DNA of 37,141 bases from Thiofaba sp049322715 (GCA_049322715.1 JBMOQP010000050.1:1-37141); one strand, 5' to 3'; counted from the stretch's first letter, positions 18,176 to 25,983 are shown. Notes: generated from the letters alone by a model not told the origin. Numbers and translations: made by a program.

Positions 18176-18975
18176 TCGAGACTCCCCTCGCACTCGCCCG
18201 GTAGTCGTCCGGATGGGGCGCCGATCTGCTCGAGGGCGCGCTCCAGGCCTTCCTCCATCAGCGGTCGCAGGGCCTGGCCCAGGCTCTTGAACAGCATGGG
18301 ATGCTCGCCCTCCTCCCCGGCCAGCAGCAGCTTCATGCGCTGGCGTTCGGTCGGCTTGGAGAAGCAGGCGGGGCAGTTCTCGACGATCACCGGCAGCTGC
18401 GCATCAAAGGCGAAGTCGCGCAGCTGGCGCTCGCGTACCAGGGCCAGCGGGCGGATGATGCGCACGTCGCCGGCGTCGTTCAGGTAGTGCACCTTCATGG
18501 TGTTGAGCTTGCCGCCGTGGAAGGCCGACATGAGGAAGCTCTCGGCGATGTCGTCCAGGTGCTGGCCAAGGGCGAGCACGTTGTAGCCGTGCTCGCGCGC
18601 GGTCTTGTACATCAGGCCGCGCTTCATGCGCGCGCAGAAGGCGCAGTAGGAGTCGCCGCGCATGTGCTCCTCGGCCAGATCGACGATGGGGGCCTCGACG
18701 TAGTGGTAGGTCACGCCCAGCCTGGCCATGTAGTCCTTCAGCGCGGCGGGCGAGAACTCCGGGGTCTGCGGGTCGATGGTGACCGCCGCCAGCTCGAACC
18801 TGAACGGCGCGTGGCGCTGCACGTGGCGGAGCAGGTGCAGCAGAGTGAGCGAATCCTTGCCGCCCGAGACGCCGAGCAGGACGCGGTCGCCCTCGTTGAC
18901 CATGCGGTAGCGGGCCATGGTGCGGATGGCGGTCTTGAGCAGTTTCTTCGGCAGGCGGGGGATGGGCGCGGTCAT
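18172..18975 (-). CDS. ttcA: tRNA 2-thiocytidine(32) synthetase TtcA
   Basis: A 267-residue PP-loop ATPase that thiolates cytidine 32 of certain tRNAs using an iron-sulfur cluster. The PP-loop SGGKDS is at 37-42. Two cysteine pairs, CAFC (followed by ARMKRG) and CPAC (followed by FSKPTERQR), match the cluster ligands of TtcA. Length is slightly below the E. coli protein (311 residues). I chose ATG 18975; an in-frame TTG at 18996 would add seven residues, and neither start has a strong ribosome site. The stop overlaps the acyltransferase start. Divergent from pip. Confidence 0.93.
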   Translation of the reverse strand: MTAPIPRLPKKLLKTAIRTMARYRMVNEGDRVLLGVSGGKDSLTLLHLLRHVQRHAPFRFELAAVTIDPQTPEFSPAALKDYMARLGVTYHYVEAPIVDLAEEHMRGDSYCAFCARMKRGLMYKTAREHGYNVLALGQHLDDIAESFLMSAFHGGKLNTMKVHYLNDAGDVRIIRPLALVRERQLRDFAFDAQLPVIVENCPACFSKPTERQRMKLLLAGEEGEHPMLFKSLGQALRPLMEEGLERALEQIGAPSGRLPGECEGSLE

Positions 18976-19034
18976 GATGCGGATATGGAGGTTCAAGAAG
19001 ATATTCTAAACAATGTCGTTGAAAGGAACCTGCC

Positions 19035-19994
19035 ATGCGCACCCTCTATCCCCCGATCCAGCCCTACAACAGCTTTGCCCTGCCGGTCAGCGACCTGCAC
19101 GCCCTGTACGTCGAGGAGTGCGGCAACCCGGACGGCATCCCGGTCGTGTTCCTGCACGGCGGGCCGGGCGCGGGCTGTACGGAGAACCATCGCCGCTATT
19201 TCGATCCGCAACGCTACCGCATTGTGCTGTTCGACCAGCGCGGCTGTGGGCGCTCCACCCCGCACGCGGAGCTTGCGCAGAACACCACCCAGGACCTGGT
19301 GGCGGACATCGAGCGCATCCGGGGCCATCTTCGCATCGACAAGTGGCTGGTGTTCGGCGGTTCCTGGGGCAGCACCCTGGGCCTTGCCTATGCCGAAACC
19401 CATCCGGAGCGGGTGACGGGGCTGGTGCTGCGCGGCATCTTCCTGTGCCGCCCGCGCGACATTCACTGGTTCTACCAGGAAGGTGCGAGCGCGATCTTCC
19501 CGGACTACTGGCGCGACTACCTCGCGCCGATCCCGGAGGCCGAGCGCGGCGACCTGCTGCATGCCTTCCACCGCCTGCTGACGGGCGAGGACGAGCTGCG
19601 CCGCATGGCCGCCGCCAAGGCCTGGTCGCTGTGGGAGGGGCGCACCGCGACCCTGCTGCCGGACACCGCGACCACCGACTTCTTCGGTGATCCGCATGTG
19701 GCCCTGAGCCTCGCGCGCATCGAGAACCACTACTTCGTCAACCATGCCTTCCTCGAGCCGGATCAGCTCTGCCGCGACGCGGGGCGCCTTGCGGACATCC
19801 CCGGCATCATCATCCATGGACGCTACGACGTGGTCTGCCCCATCGAGCAGGCCTTCGCCCTGTCGGATGCGTGGCCGGAGGCGCGGCTCAACATCATTTC
19901 GGACGCAGGGCATGCGGCGAGCGAGCCGGGCATCGTCGACGCGCTGGTGCGGGCGACCGACCAGTTCGCGGACTTCCTGAAGGAGCAGGCATGA
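19035..19994 (+). CDS. pip: Proline iminopeptidase
   Basis: A 319-residue alpha/beta-hydrolase (peptidase family S33) that removes N-terminal proline from peptides in the cytoplasm. The oxyanion-hole motif HGGPG is at 41-45, the following FDQRGCGRS is characteristic of the family, and the nucleophile is S110 in GGSWGST. Aspartate and histidine candidates lie in GRYDVVCP and SDAGHAASEP near the C-terminus. AAAGGAACC precedes the ATG. The stop overlaps the start of dtd (ATGA), so the two are co-translated; this pairing is also seen in pseudomonads. Confidence 0.94.
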   Translation: MRTLYPPIQPYNSFALPVSDLHALYVEECGNPDGIPVVFLHGGPGAGCTENHRRYFDPQRYRIVLFDQRGCGRSTPHAELAQNTTQDLVADIERIRGHLRIDKWLVFGGSWGSTLGLAYAETHPERVTGLVLRGIFLCRPRDIHWFYQEGASAIFPDYWRDYLAPIPEAERGDLLHAFHRLLTGEDELRRMAAAKAWSLWEGRTATLLPDTATTDFFGDPHVALSLARIENHYFVNHAFLEPDQLCRDAGRLADIPGIIIHGRYDVVCPIEQAFALSDAWPEARLNIISDAGHAASEPGIVDALVRATDQFADFLKEQA

Positions 19995-20440
19995 TCGGCC
20001 TGCTGCAGCGCGTGAGTCACGCGCGGGTGGACATCGAAGGCAAGACCGTCGGCGAGATCGGGCGCGGCCTGCTGGTGCTGGTCGGAGTGGAGCGCGGCGA
20101 CGGCGTGGCGGAGGCCGACCGCCTGCTGGAGCGACTGCTCGGCTACCGGGTGTTCCCGGACGAGGAGGGGCGGATGAACCGCTCGCTGCGCGACATCCGG
20201 GGTGGCCTGCTGCTGGTGCCGCAGTTCACCCTTGCGGCGGACACCCGCGCCGGGACACGGCCGAGCTTCACCCCGGCCGCGCCGCTGGACGAGGGGCGGC
20301 GGATGTTCGACTACCTGCTGGCTCGGGCCAACCATGTCCATCCCGAGGTGGCAGCCGGGGTGTTCGGCGCCGACATGCAGGTCGGCCTGACCAACGACGG
20401 CCCGGTGACCTTCTGGCTTCAGGTGCCGACGAAGGGCTGA
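19991..20440 (+). CDS. dtd: D-aminoacyl-tRNA deacylase
   Basis: A 149-residue DTD that removes D-amino acids (and glycine mis-charged on tRNA-Ala) from tRNA. The start MIGLLQRVSHARV is typical, and two active-site elements are seen: the SQFTLAADT-like stretch (here PQFTLAADTRAGTRPSF) and the cross-subunit Gly-cisPro motif in LTNDGPVTFW. It ends right after that motif, as usual. Its ATG overlaps the pip stop. It is followed by mosaic hairpin repeat A. Confidence 0.96.
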   Translation: MIGLLQRVSHARVDIEGKTVGEIGRGLLVLVGVERGDGVAEADRLLERLLGYRVFPDEEGRMNRSLRDIRGGLLLVPQFTLAADTRAGTRPSFTPAAPLDEGRRMFDYLLARANHVHPEVAAGVFGADMQVGLTNDGPVTFWLQVPTKG

Positions 20441-20468
20441 CTCAGTGAGCGGGGAGAAGAGGGCCACG

Positions 20469-20685
20469 GCGGAATCCATCCATGGATTCCGCCCTTCGGG
20501 TGTCGCCTTGCGGCGACCCAACGCCGCTGGTCCCTCCCCTCGGACCCTTGCGGCATCCATGCCGCAAGCCCCTTCGGGGTTGATCCCTCCTCTCGGTCCC
20601 TTCCGACATCCATGTCGGAAGCCCCTGCAGGGTACGGCCCTCGAGATCAGCCCTCGGGAGCCCGACGGCGTTGTTCCCGCATGGG
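20469..20685. repeat. Mosaic hairpin repeat, copy A (dtd/terC gap)
   Basis: The gap 20441-20787 between converging dtd and the TerC gene holds no gene. Most of it is this element. Three hairpins are capped by ATCCAT: GCGGAATCC-ATCCAT-GGATTCCGC (20469-20492), TTGCGGC-ATCCAT-GCCGCAA and TTCCGAC-ATCCAT-GTCGGAA. Smaller stems such as GTCGCC-TTGC-GGCGAC and CCCC-TTC-GGGG lie between them. Long stretches are nearly identical to copy B. The element may end transcripts from both sides (inference). Confidence 0.85.
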
Positions 20686-20787
20686 CCCGCTTGCGGGCGC
20701 AGGATGCAGACGGGGCGGTCTGGGTGTTTGAGAGGGTCGGGCAGGGATGCCCAACCCCGGGTGGCGGAACAGTCTGGAGCGGCTGGA

Positions 20788-21558
20788 TCAGGCCTGAGGG
20801 GGCTCCGCCTCGGCCTCTTCCATCTTCTTGTGCAGCTTGACGGGCTCCTGCTTCATGCCGCGGCGCATGCGGATGTTGAGCATCTCGACCATCACCGAGA
20901 AGGCCATGGCGAAGTAGATGTAGCCCTTCGGTACGTGCACGTCGAAGCCCTCGGCGATCAGCACCACGCCGATCACGACCAGGAAGCTCAGCGCCAGCAT
21001 CTTGATCGACGGGTGGCGGTCGACGAAGTCGCTGATCGCTCCGGCGGCGAACATCATCACGCCCACCGCGACGACGATGGCGGCGACCATGACCGGGATC
21101 TGGTTGACCAGGCCGACGGCGGTGATGACCGAGTCGAACGAGAACACGATGTCGATCAGCGCGATCTGGATCAGGGTGGCGAAGAAGGTGGGGGAGCCGC
21201 GCACCGCGCGCTCCTCGCCGTCGGCGCCTTCCAGGCTCGCGTGGATCTCCATGGTGCTCTTCCAGATCAGGAAGAGTCCGCCGCCGAGCAGGATGATGTC
21301 GCGCCCGGAGATCTCCTGCGCCAGCACGGTGAACAGCGGTTCGGTCAGGCGCATGATCCAGGCCAGCGAGAGCAGCAGCAGGATGCGCGTGATCATGGCC
21401 AGGGAGAGGCCGAAGAAGCGCGCCTTGGCGCGCAGGTGTTCCGGCAGGCGGTTGACCAGGATGGCGATGAAGATGATGTTGTCGATGCCGAGGACGATTT
21501 CCAGGGCGGTCAGGGTGAGGAAGGCCATCCACACCGCGGGGTCGAGCAGCAGTTCCAC
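20788..21558 (-). CDS. TerC-family integral membrane protein
   Basis: A 256-residue TerC/YgdQ-type membrane protein with about seven predicted helices. Conserved acidic motifs are LEIVLGIDNIIF near the N-terminus and IDIVFSFDSVITAVG in the middle, whose aspartates are thought to bind metal. Members are linked to tellurite resistance and to manganese or calcium export; the substrate here is unknown. The C-terminus is charged. I chose GTG 21558 because GGAG lies six bases upstream and homology begins there. Longer starts run through the promoter region and have no membrane-protein character. It converges on dtd. Confidence 0.85.
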   Translation of the reverse strand: MELLLDPAVWMAFLTLTALEIVLGIDNIIFIAILVNRLPEHLRAKARFFGLSLAMITRILLLLSLAWIMRLTEPLFTVLAQEISGRDIILLGGGLFLIWKSTMEIHASLEGADGEERAVRGSPTFFATLIQIALIDIVFSFDSVITAVGLVNQIPVMVAAIVVAVGVMMFAAGAISDFVDRHPSIKMLALSFLVVIGVVLIAEGFDVHVPKGYIYFAMAFSVMVEMLNIRMRRGMKQEPVKLHKKMEEAEAEPPQA

Positions 21559-21588
21559 AAGGGACTCCGGAAGTTTGCGAATGCCGGG

Positions 21589-21594
21589 ATTATA
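21589..21594 (-). promoter_or_regulatory. Possible -10 element for the TerC gene
   Basis: A perfect TATAAT on the minus strand about 30 bases upstream of the GTG start. The -35 position is not a recognisable match, so this rests on the -10 and its position alone. Confidence 0.4.
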
Positions 21595-21735
21595 CGCAGT
21601 CCCGCTCCCGGGCGCTGCCCTTCGCCTTGCCGGGCGAACGCCGGACGGTGTAGGGTTGTAAGACTCATTCCCATGGGATTTGTGCCCCATTGGAATAGGA
21701 CATCTTCATCCACGCTTCACTGACAGGAGCACGAC

Positions 21736-21972
21736 ATGACCGTCGATCATCACGATCTCGCCCACGAATTCCCCGAGCACAAGGAACGCATCCATCAGCT
21801 GAAGATGGACGACGCCCACTTCGCCAAGCTGTTCGACGAGTACAACGATCTCACCAACCGGATCGAGGTGCTGGAGAACAACGAGGTGCCGGTCGCCGAC
21901 GAAAGCCTCGAGGACCTGAAGAAGCAGCGCCTTACGCTGAAGGACGAACTCTACGCCATGCTGACCGCCTGA
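21736..21972 (+). CDS. Small YdcH/DUF465 family protein
   Basis: A 78-residue, highly charged, mostly helical protein with the DUF465 pattern (HKERIHQLKMDDAHFAKLFDEYNDL, quoted only in part: the core is DAHFAKLFDEYN). Likely a short coiled-coil protein of the cytoplasm; the molecular role of the family is not known. CAGGAGCACGAC precedes the ATG. It is a single-gene unit, divergent from the TerC gene and followed by a strong terminator. Confidence 0.85.
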   Translation: MTVDHHDLAHEFPEHKERIHQLKMDDAHFAKLFDEYNDLTNRIEVLENNEVPVADESLEDLKKQRLTLKDELYAMLTA

Positions 21973-21997
21973 TCCCTGATCAGGCTTCGCGCAGGAC

Positions 21998-22020
21998 AGG
22001 CCGCATCAAGCGGCCTTTTT
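21998..22020 (+). terminator. Rho-independent terminator after the DUF465 gene
   Basis: GGCCGC-ATCAA-GCGGCC stem-loop followed directly by TTTTT, 26 bases after the stop codon. It is the clearest intrinsic terminator in the window. It also lies just past the 3' end of the converging reductase-like gene. Confidence 0.85.
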
Positions 22021-22032
22021 GCTGTCCAGCGC

Positions 22033-22866
22033 CTAGCCGACGCGCAGCGCCGGGCCGAGGCGGGCGCTGCGGGCGTTCACCCGCGCGAGGAAGTGCGCAT
22101 CCCCAAAAGCAAAAGTGGTCGTTCCGGGAGAGAGGGTCAGGGCGGCGAACAACTCATCCGCCCCGCCCTCAAAGGCACCCGGAAGGCCATCGACACTGGC
22201 CAGGCGCGAGGGGATGCCCCAGTCCTCCAGCAGCGGGATGGCAGCGATCACCCCCGGGGGCATGCGTTCGACCAGGAACCGAGAGGGGCGGGGCCGGAAG
22301 GGGGCAGGAGCAGGCGGTTCGTACAGCGCCAGCAGCCGTCCGGGGGATGAGGCGCGCAACAGCTCACAGAGATGGACCAGGGGGGCAAGGCCCAGCCCCT
22401 GGGCAAGGATGATGGCATCCCCTGGGGGCAACTCGAGGGGGCTACCCTCGATGGTCGCGGGCTCGCTAGGGCCTGCGGCGGAATCCATCCATGGATTCCG
22501 CCCTTCGGGTGTCGCCTCGCGGCGACCCAACGTCGCTGGTTCCTCCCCTCGGTCCCTTCGGGGTTGGTCCCTCCTCTCGGTCCCATCCGACATCCATGTC
22601 GGAAGCCCCTGCGGGGTACGGCCCTCGAGATCGGCTGTCGAGAGCGGCCCTCGGGAGCCTGACGGTGTTGTTGCGGTGACGCGGCTGGCCAGGGCCTCGA
22701 GCCGGCCGCTACGGCAATCACGCATCGGCCAGAGGGTGTCGCCTCCGGCCAGGCGGAGATGCTGCCCCGGGGCAGGTGCGGGACGGTCGTCCGGCCATTC
22801 CAGGGTGAGGTGGAGGTAGGGGCCGAGCTCGGCCCGTCCGAGAATTTTCAGGGAGTCATGCCTCAC
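22033..22866 (-). CDS. Ferredoxin-reductase-like protein carrying an in-frame repeat insertion
   Basis: A 277-residue protein. The N-terminal ~60 residues (LHLTLEWPDDRPAPAPGQHLRL in part: PGQHLRL) resemble the FAD-binding barrel of ferredoxin reductase-like proteins such as PyrK. Residues from about 131 contain a nucleotide-binding-like stretch (DAIILAQGLGLAPLVHLCELL, close to the GxGIAPL pattern) and a C-terminal FAFGDAHFLARVN. The usual RxYS FAD motif is not seen, so cofactor binding is uncertain. Residues about 64-130 are encoded by mosaic repeat B, which keeps the frame open; without it the protein would be about 210 residues. I chose GTG 22866, which overlaps the esterase 3' end by 11 bases. 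It may still be functional or may be a decaying gene. Confidence 0.62.
   Translation of the reverse strand: MRHDSLKILGRAELGPYLHLTLEWPDDRPAPAPGQHLRLAGGDTLWPMRDCRSGRLEALASRVTATTPSGSRGPLSTADLEGRTPQGLPTWMSDGTERRDQPRRDRGEEPATLGRREATPEGRNPWMDSAAGPSEPATIEGSPLELPPGDAIILAQGLGLAPLVHLCELLRASSPGRLLALYEPPAPAPFRPRPSRFLVERMPPGVIAAIPLLEDWGIPSRLASVDGLPGAFEGGADELFAALTLSPGTTTFAFGDAHFLARVNARSARLGPALRVG
22476..22676. repeat. Mosaic hairpin repeat, copy B (inside a coding sequence)
   Basis: Nearly identical in two long blocks to copy A, with the same GCGGAATCC-ATCCAT-GGATTCCGC hairpin at the start (22478) and CCGAC-ATCCAT-GTCGG later. It lacks the TTGCGGC-ATCCAT-GCCGCAA hairpin and its neighbour that copy A has. 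The whole element lies inside the reductase-like gene and adds about 67 codons without a stop. Confidence 0.85.
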
Positions 22867-23647
22867 AGGGCAGGCGTTCAAGGCGCGCCTCGAGGAAGTC
22901 GCGCAGGGCGCGCACGAACTCGTTGGGGGTCTCGACATGCGGCCAGTGGTGGGCCAGCGGAAGGCTGACCACGCAGGCCATCGGGAAGCTCCGGTGGATC
23001 AGGCCAAGGTCGGCGTCGCGCACGTAGTCCGAATGGCCGCCGCGGATGAACAGAGTCGGGCCTTCGTACAGCCGGTCGAGGAAGGGCATGGCGTTGAGCT
23101 CGTCGTAGGCCTCTTCCAGGGTGTGTAGGTTGATGCGCCAGCCGAACCGGCCGCTCGTGTCGCGCGCCAGGTTGGTCAGCAGGAAGTCGCGCACCGCGGG
23201 GTTCTGGATGTGCGCGGCCATCGCATCGCTTGCCTCGCGGCGCGAGCCGATGCGGGCGAGCGGTACGGCGTGCATGGCGCGGAACAGTTCGAGATGCAGG
23301 GGCGGGTAGGCGCGCGGGGCGATGTCGACCACGGTCAGGCTGTCGATGCGCTCCGCCGCGCGGCTGGCGAGCAGCATCGCGGCCTTGCCGCCGAGCGAGT
23401 GGCCCAGCAGGTGCGCGCGCGGGAGACCGAGGCGATCCATCAGCGCCAGCGTGTCGCCCGCGATGTCCAGGTAGCGGTTGGTGCTGGCATGCGGGGAGTC
23501 GCCGTGGTTGCGCAGGTCCGGCAGGATGACCTGCCAACGGTCGGCCAGGCGCTGGGCGACCGTGCGCCAGTTCGCGCCCGAGCCGAACAGGCCGTGCAGG
23601 ATGATCAGCGGCTCGCCCTGGCCGAGGGTTTCGTAGTGCAGCTTCAC
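22856..23647 (-). CDS. Alpha/beta-hydrolase, YbfF-like esterase
   Basis: A 263-residue alpha/beta-hydrolase. The oxyanion region HGLFGSGANW (18-27), the LPDLRNHGDS motif and the nucleophile elbow GHSLGG with S84 are typical of the YbfF esterase family. The likely catalytic histidine is in HHWPHVE near the C-terminus. Members cleave short acyl esters or thioesters; the natural substrate is unknown. It starts at ATG 23647, just downstream of the 7-bp tandem array, and overlaps the reductase-like gene at its 3' end, so those two are probably co-transcribed. Confidence 0.88.
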   Translation of the reverse strand: MKLHYETLGQGEPLIILHGLFGSGANWRTVAQRLADRWQVILPDLRNHGDSPHASTNRYLDIAGDTLALMDRLGLPRAHLLGHSLGGKAAMLLASRAAERIDSLTVVDIAPRAYPPLHLELFRAMHAVPLARIGSRREASDAMAAHIQNPAVRDFLLTNLARDTSGRFGWRINLHTLEEAYDELNAMPFLDRLYEGPTLFIRGGHSDYVRDADLGLIHRSFPMACVVSLPLAHHWPHVETPNEFVRALRDFLEARLERLPCEA

Positions 23648-23688
23648 GTGGTTGTCCGTGAGGAAAGTGCGGGCAAGGATACTATGGG

Positions 23689-23791
23689 AGTGGTCAGTGG
23701 TCAGTGGTCAGTGGTCAGTGGTCAGTGGTCAGTGGTCAGTGGTCAGTGGTCAGTGGTCAGTGGTCAGTGGTCAGTGGTCAGTGGTCAGTGG
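23689..23791. repeat. 7-bp tandem array, about 14.7 copies
   Basis: The unit AGTGGTC (equally TCAGTGG) is repeated without any visible interruption for 103 bases. It begins 41 bases upstream of the esterase start and ends 3 bases before the ABC exporter stop codon, so it fills nearly all of the gap between the two minus-strand genes. The unit is not a multiple of three and is non-coding on the gene-bearing strand. Confidence 0.97.
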
Positions 23792-23794
23792 CAA

Positions 23795-25579
23795 CTAAGT
23801 TTCCTGCCCGTAGAGCTTGTGGTACAGGCCCCGCTGTTCCAGCAGCTGTTCGTGCGCGCCCTGTTCGACGATGCGGCCGTTCTCGAACACCAGCACGCGG
23901 TCGGCCTGGCGCACGGCGGACAGGCGGTGGGCGATGACCAGCACGGTGCGGTCGGACAGTGCCTGGCGCAGGTTGGCGTGCACCTCCGCCTCGGTGACGT
24001 TGTCGAGCATCGAGGTCGCCTCGTCGAGGATCACCACCCTCGGTTCGGTCAGCACCATGCGGGCGATGGCCAGCCGCTGGCGCTGCCCGCCGGAGAGGCG
24101 CACGCCCTGGTGGCCGACCTGGGTGTCGAGCATCGACGGGAGTGCCTCGACCGTCTCGCGCAGCTCGGCCACCTCGAGTGCGTGCCAGAGGGCCTCGTCC
24201 GGCATGTCGCGTCCGAGGGTCAGGTTGGCGCGCACCGTGTCGTTGAACAGCGCCGGCTGCTGCAGCACCACCGCGACGTGCTCGCGCACCTTGGGCAGGC
24301 CGATCTCCTCGAGGGGGATGCCGCCGTAAAGCACCTGGCCGGACTGCGGGGTGTAGAGGCCGAGCAGCACCTGGGCGAGGGTCGACTTGCCACCGCCGCT
24401 GGCACCGACCAGGGCGACCTTTTCTCCGGGGGCGATGTCGAGGCTCACGCCATCCAGCACCGGTTGGTCCTCCCGATAGGAGAAGCGCACGTCGCGCAGG
24501 GCCACGCCCACGGCCGTCCGTCCGGCGAACGGGTCGTGCAGGGCCGGGTAGGTGGGCTCCTCGCGCAGGGCGGCAAGGCTGTTCAGGCGCCCGAGGGCGG
24601 CCTTCGCCCCGTACCAGCTGAATTGCACGTTCAGCAGCTCCTGCACCGGCCCCATCATGAACCACAGGTAGCCGAACACGCCGATCATCACGCCGATGGA
24701 CAGGTCGGAGAACACCACGGTCAGCATCGCCACCGCGCGGAAGACGTCGAAGCCGAACAGGAACACCATGAACGACAGGCGGTTCATCGCGTCGCTCTGC
24801 CAGGCGTGGGCGATGGCGGTGTCCTTCACTCCGCGTGCCCGCTCGGACACCCGCTGCAGGTAGTGTTTTTCCCTGTTGGCGGCGCGGATCTGCTGGATCA
24901 CCTCGAGGGTTTCGGTCAGCGACTGCTGGAACAGCTCGAAGGCGCTATTCTCGCGCCGCTTGAGTTCCTTCACCCGCTTGCCGAGCTTCATCGTCAGCAG
25001 GATCACCAGTGGGTTGAACAGCAGGATGATCAGGGCGAGCTGCCAGTGCAGCCACAGCAGCACGGCCGAGGTGCCGATCAGCATCAGCACGTTGACCAGG
25101 AAGCGCGCCACCGTCTGGCCGATGAAGTTGTCGATCGTCTCGACGTCAGTCACGAGGCGCGAGGTGGTGCTGCCGCTGCCGAGGGTCTCGTACTCGGCCA
25201 TCGCCACCCGGCCGAGCCGGTCGAGCAGGGTGCGGCGCAGGCGGTAGCTGACGTCCTTGCTGATGCGGGTGAAGGCGCGCGTCTGCCAGACGTTCAGGCC
25301 GAGGCCCGCGATGCGCAGCACCAGGGTCAGCAGCATCACCGCCGTCACGTACAGCACCGGGCCGTGCCAGGCCTGCGGGAAGAGGTCCTGGGTGGCGTGC
25401 ACCAGCGTGCCGGGCTGGTTCAGCAGCACCTCGTCCACCAGCAGCGGCAGCAGCAGGGGCAGGGGAATGCTCACCGCCGCGGCGAGGATGGCGACGATGT
25501 GCGCCTGCACCAGCGCGGCGCGGTGATACAGCGCCCAGTCGAGGATGCGGCGCCAGGTGAATGTGTGGTCGGTCTGCAC
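23795..25579 (-). CDS. MsbA-like ABC exporter (fused membrane and ATPase domains)
   Basis: A 594-residue half-transporter that would act as a homodimer in the inner membrane. Six predicted helices span about 20-310. The ATPase domain then has Walker A GASGGGKST, Q-loop LQQPALF, signature RLSGGQRQR, Walker B VVILDEATSMLD and the H-loop AHRLS. All catalytic parts are intact. The membrane part resembles lipid A or multidrug exporters (MsbA/MdlB group), but the substrate cannot be assigned. The stop lies 3 bases from the 7-bp tandem array. It diverges from the lptM-like gene, with 40 bases between the two starts. Confidence 0.9.
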   Translation of the reverse strand: MQTDHTFTWRRILDWALYHRAALVQAHIVAILAAAVSIPLPLLLPLLVDEVLLNQPGTLVHATQDLFPQAWHGPVLYVTAVMLLTLVLRIAGLGLNVWQTRAFTRISKDVSYRLRRTLLDRLGRVAMAEYETLGSGSTTSRLVTDVETIDNFIGQTVARFLVNVLMLIGTSAVLLWLHWQLALIILLFNPLVILLTMKLGKRVKELKRRENSAFELFQQSLTETLEVIQQIRAANREKHYLQRVSERARGVKDTAIAHAWQSDAMNRLSFMVFLFGFDVFRAVAMLTVVFSDLSIGVMIGVFGYLWFMMGPVQELLNVQFSWYGAKAALGRLNSLAALREEPTYPALHDPFAGRTAVGVALRDVRFSYREDQPVLDGVSLDIAPGEKVALVGASGGGKSTLAQVLLGLYTPQSGQVLYGGIPLEEIGLPKVREHVAVVLQQPALFNDTVRANLTLGRDMPDEALWHALEVAELRETVEALPSMLDTQVGHQGVRLSGGQRQRLAIARMVLTEPRVVILDEATSMLDNVTEAEVHANLRQALSDRTVLVIAHRLSAVRQADRVLVFENGRIVEQGAHEQLLEQRGLYHKLYGQET

Positions 25580-25619
25580 GGGTTATGCTTCGTCGATGGG
25601 CATTGCTGAGGAGTACACC

Positions 25620-25826
25620 ATGCGCACCAGTCTAACCACGTTTGTCCTGGCGGGAGTGGTCCTGCTGCTGTCCGCCTGTGGCCAGAAGGGTGATCTCTAC
25701 ATCTCCGACACCCTGGCCCAGAAGGAGGGCGTGGCCGAAAAGGCGGAGCGGATGCCGACCATCCATGGCCGGCCCCTTTCGGGCTCGCCTGCGGCGAGTC
25801 CCGATTTGTTCCCGACAAATCGGTGA
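25620..25826 (+). CDS. lptM: LptM/LppL-like small lipoprotein with repeat-derived tail
   Basis: A 68-residue predicted lipoprotein. The signal peptide ends in LLSAC (cysteine about residue 20), followed by GQKGDLY, the hallmark of LptM (YifL/LppL). LptM helps mature the LptD lipopolysaccharide translocon at the outer membrane. In pseudomonads the same gene lies just before lysA. TGAGGAGTACACC precedes the ATG. The last ~24 residues, from MPTIHGRP on, are encoded by mosaic repeat E, so the native end has probably been replaced; related proteins are often only about 45-65 residues. Confidence 0.82.
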   Translation: MRTSLTTFVLAGVVLLLSACGQKGDLYISDTLAQKEGVAEKAERMPTIHGRPLSGSPAASPDLFPTNR

Positions 25827-25945
25827 TGCCGACCATCCATGGTCGGTCCCCTTCGGGCGGGCTATCGCCAGCTTAACGCGAAGCTGGCGATAGCCCGCGT
25901 TCGCCTTAAGCGAGTCCCGATTCGCTCCCGGCGTATCGGTATAGG
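25745..25945. repeat. Mosaic hairpin repeat, copy E (lptM end and lptM/lysA gap)
   Basis: A run of hairpins: an imperfect CCGACC-ATCCAT-GGCCGG near 25750, CCGATTTGT-TCCCG-ACAAATCGG (25801-25823), CCGACC-ATCCAT-GGTCGG (25829-25846) and the long GGCTATCGCCAGCTT-AACGCG-AAGCTGGCGATAGCC (25860-25895), with smaller stems after it. The inner part of the long hairpin, loop included, is identical to that in copy F, while its outer arm differs with matching changes on both sides. The lptM-like stop codon lies between two of the hairpins. Confidence 0.85.
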
Positions 25946-25983
25946 ATAATTTCCCGACTCTTTTACAACCCGGCCCGTTCTCC

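Noticed and set aside
20469..20685. Insertion sequence or mobile element remnant at the repeats
   Set aside because: No transposase fragment, no target duplication that I can see, and the copies are mosaics of hairpins rather than one unit with terminal inverted repeats.
19823..21532. A 569-codon minus-strand frame running through repeat A
   Set aside because: It joins the TerC gene in the wrong frame, repeat-derived codons and the antisense of dtd. The similarity to other frames (EGRNPWMDSA) comes only from the shared repeat.
23689..23791. A CRISPR array
   Set aside because: The repeats are 7 bp and directly adjacent, with no spacers and no cas genes nearby.
23210..25609. A plus-strand frame translating the 7-bp array as VVSGQWS repeats
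   Set aside because: The array is non-coding; the frame is antisense to the esterase and exporter genes, which are well supported.
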